From assembly GCA_910584265.1 (NCBI GenBank), contig CAJTZE010000001.1:62001-126000 (forward strand): a stretch of 64,000 nucleotides of DNA, in the 5' to 3' direction. The notes under the pieces are model-generated. The model had not been told where the DNA came from. It made no database searches and was given only the letters and a program-made list of their open reading frames with translations. Of the stretch, positions 49,714 to 59,003 are shown piece after piece (position 1 is the first letter of the stretch; every line of letters begins with the position of its first letter). The DNA is from an uncultured Dorea sp. Lineage in GTDB: Bacteria > Bacillota > Clostridia > Lachnospirales > Lachnospiraceae. The position numbers were made by a program, and so were the translations under genes.

Positions 49714-51591
49714 ATGGGAAAAATAATTGGTATTGATTTAGGTACAACAAACAGCTGTGTAGCCGTTATGGAAGGCGGACAGCCGACAGTTATCGCAAAT
49801 ACAGAGGGAGCAAGGACCACACCGTCTGTTGTTGCATTTACAAAGACAGGCGAGCGTTTGGTGGGCGAGCCTGCAAAGCGTCAGGCGGTAACAAATGCCG
49901 AGAAGACAATCGCTTCTATCAAGAGAGAGATGGGAAGCGATTACAAGGTTAAGATCGATGATAAGAGATATTCTCCACAGGAGATTTCTGCTATGATCTT
50001 ACAGAAATTGAAAGCAGATGCGGAAGGATATCTTGGCGAGAAGGTAACGGAAGCAGTTATCACCGTTCCTGCATATTTCAACGATGCACAGCGTCAGGCT
50101 ACCAAGGATGCAGGTAAGATCGCGGGACTTGATGTAAAACGTATTATCAACGAGCCTACAGCCGCCGCACTGGCTTATGGTCTTGACAATGAGAAAGAGC
50201 AGAAGATTATGGTATACGACCTTGGAGGCGGTACCTTTGACGTATCGATCATTGAGATCGGCGACGGCGTTATCGAGGTACTTTCTACCGCTGGTAACAA
50301 CAGACTGGGCGGCGACGATTTTGACCAGAAGATTACAGATTACATGCTTGCGGAGTTTAAGAAACAGGAGGGTGTAGATCTTTCTTCTGATAAGATGGCG
50401 CTTCAGAGATTGAAGGAGGCTGCAGAGAAGGCAAAGAAGGAGCTGTCTTCTGCAACAACCACGAATATCAACCTTCCATTCATTACTGCAACCAGCGAAG
50501 GACCGAAGCATTTTGATATGAACCTTACCAGAGCGAAATTTGACGAGCTGACACACGACCTTGTGGAGAAGACAGCGGAGCCTGTAACCAGAGCATTGTC
50601 TGACGCGGGGATCACATCCTCTGAGCTTGGCCAGGTACTCTTAGTAGGCGGCTCTACCCGTATTCCGGCAGTACAGGATAAGGTAAGACAGCTTACAGGC
50701 AAGGAGCCGAGCAAGTCTCTGAATCCGGATGAGTGTGTAGCGCTCGGCGCATCCGTACAGGGCGGTAAATTAGCCGGAGACGCAGGCGCAGGCGACATCC
50801 TGCTTCTGGACGTAACACCGCTTTCCCTGTCTATCGAAACCATGGGCGGCGTTGCTACAAGGCTGATTGAGAGAAATACGACGATCCCGACCAAGAAGAG
50901 CCAGATTTTCTCTACAGCGGCAGATAACCAGACAGCAGTTGACATCAATGTTGTACAGGGTGAGAGACAGTTTGCAAGAGACAACAAGTCCTTAGGACAG
51001 TTCCGTCTGGACGGGATTCCGCCGGCAAGACGCGGCGTTCCGCAGATCGAGGTTACCTTTGACATAGATGCAAATGGTATTGTAAATGTATCTGCAAAGG
51101 ATCTTGGCACAGGTAAAGAGCAGCACATCACCATTACAGCAGGCTCTAATATGTCAGATGCTGATATTGAGAAGGCTGTAAAGGAAGCGGCTGAATTTGA
51201 GGCTCAGGATAAGAAGCGTAAGGAAGGCATCGACGCAAAGAACGACGCAGACGCTATGGTATTCCAGACAGAGAAGGCTCTTGAGGAAGTGGGCGATAAG
51301 ATTGACGCCGCAGATAAGGAAGCCGTTGAGGCTGAGTGCAAGGCTCTGAAGGAGCTTCTTGAGAAGGTCAACATGGATGACATTTCAGAAGCACAGACAG
51401 CAGAGATCAACGCAGGCAAGGAGAAGCTGATGGAGACGGCACAGAAGCTGTTTGCCAAGGTTTATGAGCAGGCTCAGGGCGCTCAGGGCGCAGGTTCTGA
51501 TATGGGAGCAGGCGCAGGCCCGAATCCAGGTCCGGCACCGGAAGGCTTTGACGGAGACGACGTTGTAGACGGAGATTACAAAGAGGTCTAA
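49714..51591 (+). CDS. dnaK: Chaperone DnaK (Hsp70)
   Basis: ATP-driven chaperone of 625 residues. ATG 49714 follows GTAGGAGGCGG. The ATPase domain begins GKIIGIDLGTTNSCVAVMEGG and has VYDLGGGTFDVSI and LLVGGSTRIPAVQ; the linker DILLLDVTPLSL and the substrate domain follow, with a Gly/Pro-rich tail ending DGDDVVDGDYKEV. It has the 24-residue N-domain gap of Gram-positive DnaK proteins (no E. coli-like insert is seen). Co-transcribed with grpE and dnaJ. Confidence 0.98.
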   Translation: MGKIIGIDLGTTNSCVAVMEGGQPTVIANTEGARTTPSVVAFTKTGERLVGEPAKRQAVTNAEKTIASIKREMGSDYKVKIDDKRYSPQEISAMILQKLKADAEGYLGEKVTEAVITVPAYFNDAQRQATKDAGKIAGLDVKRIINEPTAAALAYGLDNEKEQKIMVYDLGGGTFDVSIIEIGDGVIEVLSTAGNNRLGGDDFDQKITDYMLAEFKKQEGVDLSSDKMALQRLKEAAEKAKKELSSATTTNINLPFITATSEGPKHFDMNLTRAKFDELTHDLVEKTAEPVTRALSDAGITSSELGQVLLVGGSTRIPAVQDKVRQLTGKEPSKSLNPDECVALGASVQGGKLAGDAGAGDILLLDVTPLSLSIETMGGVATRLIERNTTIPTKKSQIFSTAADNQTAVDINVVQGERQFARDNKSLGQFRLDGIPPARRGVPQIEVTFDIDANGIVNVSAKDLGTGKEQHITITAGSNMSDADIEKAVKEAAEFEAQDKKRKEGIDAKNDADAMVFQTEKALEEVGDKIDAADKEAVEAECKALKELLEKVNMDDISEAQTAEINAGKEKLMETAQKLFAKVYEQAQGAQGAGSDMGAGAGPNPGPAPEGFDGDDVVDGDYKEV

Positions 51592-51612
51592 GTAATGAAT
51601 TGAAAGGAAGAT

Positions 51613-51660
51613 ATTCCGCGGGAGGGGACTGGAAGTAAAGACCAGCCGGTCCCGCGGAAT
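51613..51660 (+). promoter_or_regulatory. Hairpin between dnaK and dnaJ
   Basis: ATTCCGCGGGA at 51613-51623 pairs with TCCCGCGGAAT at 51650-51660, with an inner CTGG/CCAG. There is no T-tract, so it probably stabilises or attenuates the mRNA rather than ending it, lowering dnaJ relative to dnaK. Confidence 0.75.
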
Positions 51661-51685
51661 TTCCGCGTGAAAGAAAGGGATTACA

Positions 51686-52861
51686 ATGGCAGATAAACGT
51701 GATTATTATGAAGTGCTCGGCGTCGGCAGGGATGCGGATGATGCGGCGTTAAAAAAGGCATATAGAAATGTAGCCAAGAAGTATCATCCGGATATGAACC
51801 CGGGAGATGCGGAGGCAGAAAAGAAGTTCAAAGAGGCTTCCGAGGCATATGCGGTGCTCAGTGATGCAGATAAGAGAAGGCAGTATGACCAGTTCGGCCA
51901 TGCGGCCTTTGAAGGCGGAGGCGGCGGAGCCGGTTTCGGTGATTTTGATTTCGGCGGAGCGGATTTCAGTGACATATTCGGCGATTTATTTGGTGATCTG
52001 TTCGGCGGAGGCGGCAGAAGGAGCGGACGCGCAAATCAGGGACCGATGAAGGGTATGAATATACGCAAGGGTGTGAGGATTACTTTCGAGGAAGCTGTAT
52101 TCGGCTGTGAGAAGGAGCTTGATGTTGTGCTTAAGGATCCCTGTCCGAAGTGTAACGGAACCGGTGCAAAGCCGGGAACCTCGCCGGAGACCTGCCCGAA
52201 GTGCGGCGGGAAGGGTCAGGTGGTATATACCCAGCAGTCTTTCTTTGGAACTGTGCAGAATGTCCAGACCTGTCCGGACTGCCGCGGAAGCGGTAAGATT
52301 ATCCGGGATAAATGTCCGGATTGCAGCGGAACCGGATTTATTTCCAATAAGAAGAAGATTTCTGTATCCATTCCGGCAGGTATTGATAATGGACAGAGCG
52401 TGAGAATCCGGGAGAAGGGCGAGCCGGGAGTAAACGGCGGACCGAGAGGCGATCTGCTGGTTGAGGTTTCGGTATCCAGACATCCGATATTCCAGCGTCA
52501 GGATATGCACATTTTCTCAACGGCGCCGATCTCCTTTGCACAGGCGGCCCTCGGCGCAGATGTGAAGATCAAGACGGTGGATGGCGAAGTGATCTACAAT
52601 GTTAAACCGGGAACAAAGACCGATACTAAGGTAAGGCTTAGAGGAAAGGGAGTGCCTTCTGTGAGAAATTCTCAGGTTAGGGGAGACCATTATGTGACGC
52701 TGGTGATCCAGACGCCGGAGAAGTTAAGCTCCGAGGCAAAGGAAGCTCTGCGCCGGTTTGATGAGCTGACCGGGAATACATTGAATATACCGGAGGAGAA
52801 TAAGACAAAGCCAAAGAAAAAGGGATTTATGAATAAGATGAAGGAAGCCTTCGATGATTAA
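51686..52861 (+). CDS. dnaJ: Co-chaperone DnaJ (Hsp40)
   Basis: Delivers substrates to DnaK and triggers ATP hydrolysis. The 391-residue type I protein has a J domain with HPD (KKYHPDMNPGD), a Gly/Phe-rich region (about 75-115), four zinc-finger repeats (CPKCNGTG, CPKCGGKG, CPDCRGSG, CPDCSGTG), and the C-terminal substrate domains. ATG 51686 follows AGAAAGGG. The terminator stem begins inside its last codons. All expected motifs are intact. Confidence 0.98.
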   Translation: MADKRDYYEVLGVGRDADDAALKKAYRNVAKKYHPDMNPGDAEAEKKFKEASEAYAVLSDADKRRQYDQFGHAAFEGGGGGAGFGDFDFGGADFSDIFGDLFGDLFGGGGRRSGRANQGPMKGMNIRKGVRITFEEAVFGCEKELDVVLKDPCPKCNGTGAKPGTSPETCPKCGGKGQVVYTQQSFFGTVQNVQTCPDCRGSGKIIRDKCPDCSGTGFISNKKKISVSIPAGIDNGQSVRIREKGEPGVNGGPRGDLLVEVSVSRHPIFQRQDMHIFSTAPISFAQAALGADVKIKTVDGEVIYNVKPGTKTDTKVRLRGKGVPSVRNSQVRGDHYVTLVIQTPEKLSSEAKEALRRFDELTGNTLNIPEENKTKPKKKGFMNKMKEAFDD

Positions 52862-52884
52862 TCGGGGGCTTCCTTCATCTTTTA
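52837..52884 (+). terminator. Intrinsic terminator of the dnaK operon
   Basis: GATGAAGGAAGCC (52837-52849, inside dnaJ) pairs with GGCTTCCTTCATC (52867-52879), followed by TTTT. Confidence 0.9.
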
Positions 52885-52913
52885 TGGAAAATCCTTTGGA
52901 TTTTACACTTCCT

Positions 52914-53537
52914 TTATCTGTGCTGGTAGTAGAAGACAGCCAGCTGTGTGCGGTCGCGCAGCTGAAGCTTGTCTAAGATGCCGCTTAAATAGTTGCGGAT
53001 GGTACCCTCGCTTAAGTGCAGCCAACCGGCAATTTCCCGGTTGCTTAAGCCCTCTGCTACCAGAGTGATGATTTCGTATTCTCGTTCTCCAATTTCATAG
53101 TCTTTATAGTTGAAGTCGTTCTTCTGTTCTAAAAGTCCCGGAATACGGGAGACAATTTCATTGCCGAAAACGGTCTGTCCGGTGTAGACAGCCTTGATGG
53201 CAGGGATAATGCTGTTATAATCCTGTTTGAGAAGATATCCCTTTACGCCGGATTTTAATGCTTTCACAATATATTCATCATCTGAAAATGTGGTGAGAAG
53301 GAGGATCCTTGCATGGGGATATTCTGCGAGGATCTGCTCCGATGCATCCAGTCCGTTTGTTTCCTTCATGCGGATATCCATGAGAAGAACATCCGGCTGG
53401 AGCTTTTGGTACATATGGACGGCTTCGGCTCCGTCACAGCCGGTTCCGGCTACGGTAAGGGTCTCGTCAGACTCCAGAATAGTTTTCAGTGCGGCGGCTA
53501 CCAGATTATCATCGTCAATGATCAGTATGGTTATCAT
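52914..53537 (-). CDS. NarL/LuxR-family response regulator
   Basis: DNA-binding regulator paired with the kinase just upstream; one base separates them. The 207-residue protein has a receiver with IIDDDNL, phosphoacceptor Asp in DVLLMDIRMKET, Thr in LLTTFSDDEY and Lys in GYLLKQD, then a LuxR-type helix-turn-helix (EIITLVAEGLSNREIAGWLHLSEGTIRNYLSGIL). Likely target: the divergent ABC operon from 54734. Confidence 0.93.
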   Translation of the reverse strand: MITILIIDDDNLVAAALKTILESDETLTVAGTGCDGAEAVHMYQKLQPDVLLMDIRMKETNGLDASEQILAEYPHARILLLTTFSDDEYIVKALKSGVKGYLLKQDYNSIIPAIKAVYTGQTVFGNEIVSRIPGLLEQKNDFNYKDYEIGEREYEIITLVAEGLSNREIAGWLHLSEGTIRNYLSGILDKLQLRDRTQLAVFYYQHR

Positions 53538-53538
53538 T

Positions 53539-54609
53539 TTAGCAGTCCTCTCTTTTTGGAATGGTTATAAAAATACGGAAGCCTCCAACCGGCTGTATGT
53601 GCAGCATTCCGCCCAGCGCGGTTATCCGGTCTTTCATATTGAGAAGCCCAAGACCGTCTTCCCCGCCGGAATTTTTTCTGGTTCCATTATCCTCGGCCGT
53701 AAGCTGATAGAGGGCAGGATGTTCTCGGAGGATGATATGCACCTGACTGGCATTGCTGTGGCGCATTACATTATTTAAGGCCTCTTTTACAACGGCAATC
53801 AGACAATATTTGACGGATTTGGGTACCTCATAGCCCATATCGTATTCGAGGGATACGGGGCAGAAGGTAAAGGCTTCTGTAAGGCCTTCTATGGCTTCTC
53901 TTAAATTGATGGATTCATCATGCAGGTCATGCACACTTTCCCGGATATTTGTCATGGCAGTGTTCAAAGTGTTTTCTAACTGCTCCAGAGACGGGGCAAG
54001 CGCCGGATCCCGGCTGATGGTTCTTGCCGCGCCGGTCAGCAGGATAGAGCGGGAGAGCATATGTCCAACATTGTCATGGATTTCTCTGGCAATCCGGTTT
54101 CGTTCTCTTAGGGTGGCAGTGTAGATTTCATTGTCCTGCTTTTCTAAGAGAGCCTGGTTTTTTTCCTTCAATAACAGATTGCGTTCTACGCTGTCATCAC
54201 GGATTTTCTTAAACTGCTGCTCCAGCGAGGTGTAAGTAAGCGTGTGATAGCTGAGCAGGAGGGCGAGCAGCATCCCGATGAGCAGGAAGGAGAGCTGCTC
54301 CCAGGGGCTTTTCCAAAGCCTCAGGAAGGGAAGAACGCCTAAGATTACAGAAAGAGCCCTGCAGTTATCCATTAAGCTTCCATACAGGACTGCCGGAAAA
54401 AATAATGCGGCCTCCGGTATGGGAATGAGCAGAAGCAGATAGAGCAGGGAAGAAAGCAGGCGGTAATTTCTACGGCCGGTATAATAATGCAGGCAGGAAT
54501 AAATGACCGCGCAGAGAAATGCAGTCAGAAAGCCGGTATTGATTTCTGTGAAAAATGCACTGCTGAGACAATAGATCAGCAGAATACCACGGTCCATAAT
54601 CTGTTTCAT
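53539..54609 (-). CDS. DesK/LiaS-like sensor histidine kinase
   Basis: Kinase of 356 residues. I chose ATG 54609 behind AAGGAGG; the frame extends further without a site. The N-terminal 130 residues hold about five to six membrane helices with little outside loop. The HisKA_3 box is RNRIAREIHDNVGHMLSRS, typical of NarL-type partners, and the HATPase has VKEALNNVMRHSNAS and EDGLGLLNMKDRI. Together with the regulator and the adjacent ABC genes it forms a membrane-stress type module; the signal is unknown. Confidence 0.9.
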   Translation of the reverse strand: MKQIMDRGILLIYCLSSAFFTEINTGFLTAFLCAVIYSCLHYYTGRRNYRLLSSLLYLLLLIPIPEAALFFPAVLYGSLMDNCRALSVILGVLPFLRLWKSPWEQLSFLLIGMLLALLLSYHTLTYTSLEQQFKKIRDDSVERNLLLKEKNQALLEKQDNEIYTATLRERNRIAREIHDNVGHMLSRSILLTGAARTISRDPALAPSLEQLENTLNTAMTNIRESVHDLHDESINLREAIEGLTEAFTFCPVSLEYDMGYEVPKSVKYCLIAVVKEALNNVMRHSNASQVHIILREHPALYQLTAEDNGTRKNSGGEDGLGLLNMKDRITALGGMLHIQPVGGFRIFITIPKREDC

Positions 54610-54733
54610 GCCTGCCTCCTTATCTGAAATACAACATGACATTTGTAACATCAAGTCTTGACACCTGACACTATCATTATAAAACGGCGGCAGTTATACT
54701 ACAAGTAAGAAAATTCGAGAAGGAGATGCGGGT
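54610..54733. promoter_or_regulatory. Divergent promoter region of the kinase and ABC operon
   Basis: In 124 bp, TGACA-N2-TGTAA (54637-54648) forms an imperfect inverted repeat, and TTGACA (54658-54663) and TGACAC follow. A TATACT at 54695-54700 lies ahead of the ABC start, but no consensus -35 fits it, as expected for an activated promoter. Regulator binding is inferred. Confidence 0.45.
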
Positions 54734-55663
54734 ATGGTTACAATTACGAACCTTGTGAAGCGGTATGGCAGCCTTGTGGCGCTTGATCATTTAAATCTTG
54801 AGATAGAGGAGGGAGAAATATATGGTCTTCTGGGTCCAAACGGTTCCGGTAAAACCACTGCGATCAACTGTATGCTGGCAATATTGAAATACGACAAGGG
54901 CGGCATCCGGATCATGGGGGAGGAGATGCGCCCGGACAGCTATGAGGTGAAGAAGAATATCGGCGTAGTCATGCAGAATGTGGCGGTATTTGAGCAGATG
55001 TCCGTCTGGGAAAATGTGGATTATTTCTGCGGGCTGTATGTTACGGACAAAAAGCGGAGAAGGGAGCTTGTAGAAGAGGCCGTCCGGTTTGTAGGACTGG
55101 AGGATTACCGGAAGATGCGCCCAAAGAAGCTGTCCGGTGGGCTTCTTAGAAGGCTGAACATTGCCTGCGGGATTGCCCATAAGCCGAAGCTGATCATTAT
55201 GGATGAGCCTACAGTTGCCGTTGATCCACAGAGCCGGAATAAGATTCTGGAGGGGATCCTGGAATTGAACCGTCAGGGCACTACGATCATTTACACTTCC
55301 CACTACATGGAGGAGGTAGAGCAGATCTGTACAAAGATTTCCATAATGGATCATGGGCGGGTACTGGCTTCAGGAACCAAGGAAGAGTTAAAGGGCATGA
55401 TAAAAACCGGGGAGACAATCACGATAGAAGCGGTTGTACTGGATGAGGAACAGATTGCAGAAATCAGAGAGCTTCCCCACGTATTTCAGGTTACGTATGA
55501 AGAACAGGTGCTGAAGATCCGTCTGAGCGGAGCCAAGCATAATCTGGTACGCATTCTTCACTATCTGGAGGAAAGGGAGATTTCATTTGGCAGAGTATTT
55601 TCGGAGCTTCCTACGCTGAACGATGTATTTTTAGAGATTACCGGGAAAGAGCTGAGGGATTAG
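54734..55663 (+). CDS. ABC transporter ATP-binding protein
   Basis: ATPase of an ABC-2 exporter, 309 residues. ATG 54734 follows AAGGAG. Walker A GPNGSGKTTAIN, Q-loop VVMQNVAVFEQ, signature KLSGGLLRRLN, Walker B KLIIMDEPTVAVDP and H-loop YTSHYM are intact. The C-terminal 90 residues form the extra domain of NatA/CcmA-like exporters. Two permease genes follow, 15 bases and then with overlap. The Val in PTVAVDPQ replaces the common Gly of PTxGLD. Confidence 0.92.
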   Translation: MVTITNLVKRYGSLVALDHLNLEIEEGEIYGLLGPNGSGKTTAINCMLAILKYDKGGIRIMGEEMRPDSYEVKKNIGVVMQNVAVFEQMSVWENVDYFCGLYVTDKKRRRELVEEAVRFVGLEDYRKMRPKKLSGGLLRRLNIACGIAHKPKLIIMDEPTVAVDPQSRNKILEGILELNRQGTTIIYTSHYMEEVEQICTKISIMDHGRVLASGTKEELKGMIKTGETITIEAVVLDEEQIAEIRELPHVFQVTYEEQVLKIRLSGAKHNLVRILHYLEEREISFGRVFSELPTLNDVFLEITGKELRD

Positions 55664-55678
55664 GAAGGGGGAGCGGGT

Positions 55679-56806
55679 ATGCTGCATTTGATGAAATATC
55701 AGTTCCTGCAGATTGTCAGGGAGTGGTCAACGATGTTCTGGGCGCTGTTTTTTCCGATTATCCTGGGAGGGTTCTTTTATATATCCTTTGGAAGCGGAAA
55801 TATGGGCGAGGACATGGAGGTGCTGAAGACGGCTGTTGTGGAAGAAGAAGGGGAAACGTTGGAAAAGACAGTGTTCCTTTCTTTTCTGGAGGAACTGGAC
55901 GGCGATATGATAGAGATAGAAGTCATGGAGGAAGAAGAAGCCCTTCGGGCTCTGAATGCGGATGAGGCAGAAGGGATTTTCTATGCCGGCAGGGAGCCGG
56001 GGCTTACCGTGGCAAAGTCCGGGATGGAGCAGAGTATCCTGAAAACTCTGCTGGATACCTATCAAAAGAACGCAGAAATGATAAAGACGGTTGTGAAAGA
56101 GCATCCAGAGAAGATAGAAGCGGCCGCTTTGGCGCTGGAGGACTGGAAGGAGACCACAGAGGAGCTGAGCGTGGGAGGAAGGACGCTGGATCCAAATATT
56201 TCTTACTTCTTTGCACTGATTGCCTATGCGGCCTTGTCAGGGATGTACCTAGGGATCAAGGAGTGCTGTCAGAGTCAGGCGAACCTGTCGGCATTGGGTG
56301 CAAGGAAAAGCATTACACCTACCCATAAGCTGAAATTGATCCTGAACAGCTTCCTGATCCTGACTGCTATACAGTTTTTCAATGTGATGGTACTTACGGG
56401 TATTGTGCAGTTCGTATTTCATATTGATCTGGGAGGAAATGCGGGAGGAATCCTGCTTATTAATCTTCTCGGCAGCATGATCAGCATATCTCTGGGAATT
56501 CTGATTGGAAGCATCAGTAAGCTGTCTCTGGGGATGAAGATGGGATTCGGCGCGCTTTTTACTCTGTTTCCGGGATTTCTGGCAGGCTTAATGTTTGGAA
56601 ATATGAAGAATCTGATCGAGCAGCACTGTCCGGTTATTAACCGCATCAATCCGGCGGCAGTGCTCAGCGACAGCTATTACTGCATGGCAGTTTACAATGA
56701 CACGGCCAGAATGAACAGGAATCTTCTGATTCTGGCGGCTATGTGCGTACTGTGTATGCTGATATCATTTCTAGTGATAAGGAGGGAGAGATATGATAGT
56801 ATTTAA
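55679..56806 (+). CDS. ABC-2 type exporter permease 1
   Basis: Membrane subunit of 375 residues. One N-terminal helix (FWALFFPIILGGFFYISF) is followed by a large extracytoplasmic domain (about 35-170) and five to six helices (YFFALIAYAALSGMYLGI to LILAAMCVLCMLISFLVI). This layout is the YhgE/NatB-like ABC2_membrane_3 type. Ribosome site GGGGGAG. It overlaps permease 2 by 14 bases. Such paired permeases export antibiotics or peptides; the substrate is unknown. Confidence 0.88.
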   Translation: MLHLMKYQFLQIVREWSTMFWALFFPIILGGFFYISFGSGNMGEDMEVLKTAVVEEEGETLEKTVFLSFLEELDGDMIEIEVMEEEEALRALNADEAEGIFYAGREPGLTVAKSGMEQSILKTLLDTYQKNAEMIKTVVKEHPEKIEAAALALEDWKETTEELSVGGRTLDPNISYFFALIAYAALSGMYLGIKECCQSQANLSALGARKSITPTHKLKLILNSFLILTAIQFFNVMVLTGIVQFVFHIDLGGNAGGILLINLLGSMISISLGILIGSISKLSLGMKMGFGALFTLFPGFLAGLMFGNMKNLIEQHCPVINRINPAAVLSDSYYCMAVYNDTARMNRNLLILAAMCVLCMLISFLVIRRERYDSI

Positions 56807-57953
56807 AGGGTTTCTAACACTGGTGAAACGAAATCTCTCAATGTTTTTCCTCTATCTGGCTATTTTTATGAGCATCTGCATTATGATCCAGTTCATGACA
56901 AAGGGAGAGGGTCTGAATCAGTTTCAGGAAGAAAGCCTGCATATTGCCGTGATAGACAGAGACGGAGGTTCACTTTCTAAGAGTCTGAAGGAATATCTGG
57001 GAGAGAAGCACAGGCTGGTGGAGATCGAGGATGATAAGAAGGTAATCCAGGAAAATCTGTTTTACCGGAATGTGTACTATGTGGTAACTATTCCGGAGAA
57101 TTTTGAAAAGAAATATTTGGAGGAGGGAGAGAGGCTAAAGACTACAAAGGTTCCGGGGACAGTCAGTGCATTCTATATTGACCAGCAGATTGATACCTTC
57201 TTGAATGATGTGCGGATATTGAAAAGCGCCGGGTTTTCCACAGAAGAAGCCGCGGAAGAAGCAATCCGTATCGGGAAGCTGGATACGGAGGTTACAATGC
57301 TTGACAAGAACGGGCATGGAGGGAATATGGCTCCCCACGCATATATGTTCCAGTTTATGCCGTATCTGTTTCTGGGAGTGCTGTGCTATATCATCGGCTT
57401 TGTGATGATCGCGTACCGGAAACAGGACGTAAGGCGGAGGATGCTCTGCTCCTGCGTATCCCTAAGGAAGCAGAACTGGGGGCTTGTGGCAGGTTATCTC
57501 GTAGTAGGAACTGTCTGCTGGCTGATCTGTATGATGATGCCGATGGTGCTGTATGGAAGAGATTTTCTGCTGGATGATAATTTACCCTATTATCTGCTGA
57601 ATTCCTTTATGATGATACTGGTTTCCCTTGCTATCTCATTTATTGTGGGAGTGGTAGTAGAGAATGAGGTGGTGGTGAATGCGGCGGTGAATGTGATTGC
57701 CCTTGGAATGTGCTTTATATGCGGTGTTTTCGTGTCTATGAGCGTACTTTCAGACGGAGTCCGGACTGTGGCGCATTTCCTTCCCGTATACTGGTATGAA
57801 ACGGTAAATGAGATCATTGGGAATAATTCGCAGTTTACGTCAGCCCAGAATGCGGAGCTGTGGAAGGGGATCGGCATCCAGCTGCTCTTTGCGGCGGTAT
57901 TTTTGAGCATCGGGCTTGTGGCAAGTAAATATAAGGAGCAGGAGCGGATTTGA
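56793..57953 (+). CDS. ABC-2 type exporter permease 2
   Basis: Second membrane subunit, 386 residues, same topology as permease 1: an N-terminal helix (LSMFFLYLAIFMSICIMIQF), an extracytoplasmic domain (about 35-180) and five to six C-terminal helices (FMPYLFLGVLCYIIGFVMIAY to GIQLLFAAVFLSIGLVAS). ATG 56793 stands behind AAGGAGGGAG inside the previous gene. The two permeases are divergent in sequence but probably form a heterodimer. It ends just before a strong hairpin. Confidence 0.88.
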   Translation: MIVFKGFLTLVKRNLSMFFLYLAIFMSICIMIQFMTKGEGLNQFQEESLHIAVIDRDGGSLSKSLKEYLGEKHRLVEIEDDKKVIQENLFYRNVYYVVTIPENFEKKYLEEGERLKTTKVPGTVSAFYIDQQIDTFLNDVRILKSAGFSTEEAAEEAIRIGKLDTEVTMLDKNGHGGNMAPHAYMFQFMPYLFLGVLCYIIGFVMIAYRKQDVRRRMLCSCVSLRKQNWGLVAGYLVVGTVCWLICMMMPMVLYGRDFLLDDNLPYYLLNSFMMILVSLAISFIVGVVVENEVVVNAAVNVIALGMCFICGVFVSMSVLSDGVRTVAHFLPVYWYETVNEIIGNNSQFTSAQNAELWKGIGIQLLFAAVFLSIGLVASKYKEQERI

Positions 57954-58022
57954 TTGCTCTTGCAATTGAGAATCTGGTATAATATAGTAATAGATGAAAT
58001 GCATCTATTACTATATTTTTTT
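57954..58022 (+). terminator. Terminator of the ABC operon, overlapping a likely promoter
   Basis: AATATAGTAATAGATG (57981-57996) pairs perfectly with CATCTATTACTATATT (58002-58017), followed by further T: a strong terminator. TTGCTC (57954-57959), 18 bases, TATAAT (57978-57983) may be the promoter of the next gene; its -10 overlaps the left arm, so new transcripts would carry only part of the stem and escape termination. Confidence 0.8.
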
Positions 58023-58050
58023 GGATGATCCGGAAGGAAGAGGAAAGCAT

Positions 58051-59001
58051 ATGATTATTTTAAGCAGAGAAGAGATTGAAGCAGTGGTAGACCCGAATGA
58101 AATGATGGATACCATTGAGGAGGCATACCGGATTTTTGGAGAAAATGAATTTTATATGCCGGAAAGGCCGGTGGTGGAGCATGAGAATAAGACGCTGATG
58201 TATATGCCGTGCTATACGAAGGAGGGTATCGGAACGAAGATTTTAAGTATTTTTCCGGAAAATGCAAAGCTTGGCCTGCCTTCCATTGACGGCGTAGTGC
58301 TTCTGAATGATCAGAAGACGGGAGCTCCGGCCGCGGTGCTGGACGGACAGTCGGTTACCGCATGGAGGACGGGAGCGGTAGGCGGCGTGGGCATCCGCCA
58401 TCTGTCCAGAAAGGACTGCCATACAGTCGGAATCGTGGGAGCGGGGGTACAGGGATTTCACCTTGCAATCTATGCCTGTGCGGCCAGGGATATCCGGAAG
58501 GTGTATGTATTCAATCACAGCGGCAGGGATTTGACAAATTATCTTGAAAGACTGAAGAAAGCTATTGCAGACCCAAAGGTAGAAGTAGTACAATGTAAGA
58601 CGGTAGAAGAACTGGTTAGGAAGAGTGAGATTATCTGCACCGCCACGCCTTCTACAGAACCGGTGCTGCCGAATGATAAGGAGCTCCTCAGGGGTAAGTG
58701 TATTATTGCCGTCGGCTCTTATACGCCCCAGATGCGTGAGATTCCCGATGCCATATGGGATGTTGCAGATAAGGTATACATTGAGCTTCCTTATGCATGC
58801 GAAGAGAGCGGGGATTTGAGCCAGCCGCTTGCGGAGGGGAGGCTTACGATGGACAGGACGGTTCTTATGGATCAGTTTTTAAAGTCTGGCGCAGATGAAG
58901 AAGAAACCGCCAGAGGCACGACTTATTTTAAATCAGTAGGGATGGCGTTGTTTGACATATGCGCGGCAAAGTATTTATTAGAAAAAGCAAAGGAGGGATG
59001 A
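58051..59001 (+). CDS. Ornithine cyclodeaminase/mu-crystallin family protein
   Basis: NAD(P)-dependent enzyme of the ornithine cyclodeaminase or ketimine reductase type, 316 residues. ATG 58051 follows AGAGGAAAGC. It begins ILSREEIEAVVDPNEMMDTIEEAYR, then LYMPCYTKEGIGTKILS, DGQSVTAWRTGAVGGVG and a Rossmann motif VGIVGAGVQGFHLAI, with KCIIAVGSYTPQMREI later. The exact reaction (ornithine, alanine or other imine) is not settled by sequence. A RidA protein, which destroys reactive imines, follows two bases later. Confidence 0.88.
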   Translation: MIILSREEIEAVVDPNEMMDTIEEAYRIFGENEFYMPERPVVEHENKTLMYMPCYTKEGIGTKILSIFPENAKLGLPSIDGVVLLNDQKTGAPAAVLDGQSVTAWRTGAVGGVGIRHLSRKDCHTVGIVGAGVQGFHLAIYACAARDIRKVYVFNHSGRDLTNYLERLKKAIADPKVEVVQCKTVEELVRKSEIICTATPSTEPVLPNDKELLRGKCIIAVGSYTPQMREIPDAIWDVADKVYIELPYACEESGDLSQPLAEGRLTMDRTVLMDQFLKSGADEEETARGTTYFKSVGMALFDICAAKYLLEKAKEG

Positions 59002-59003
59002 CG

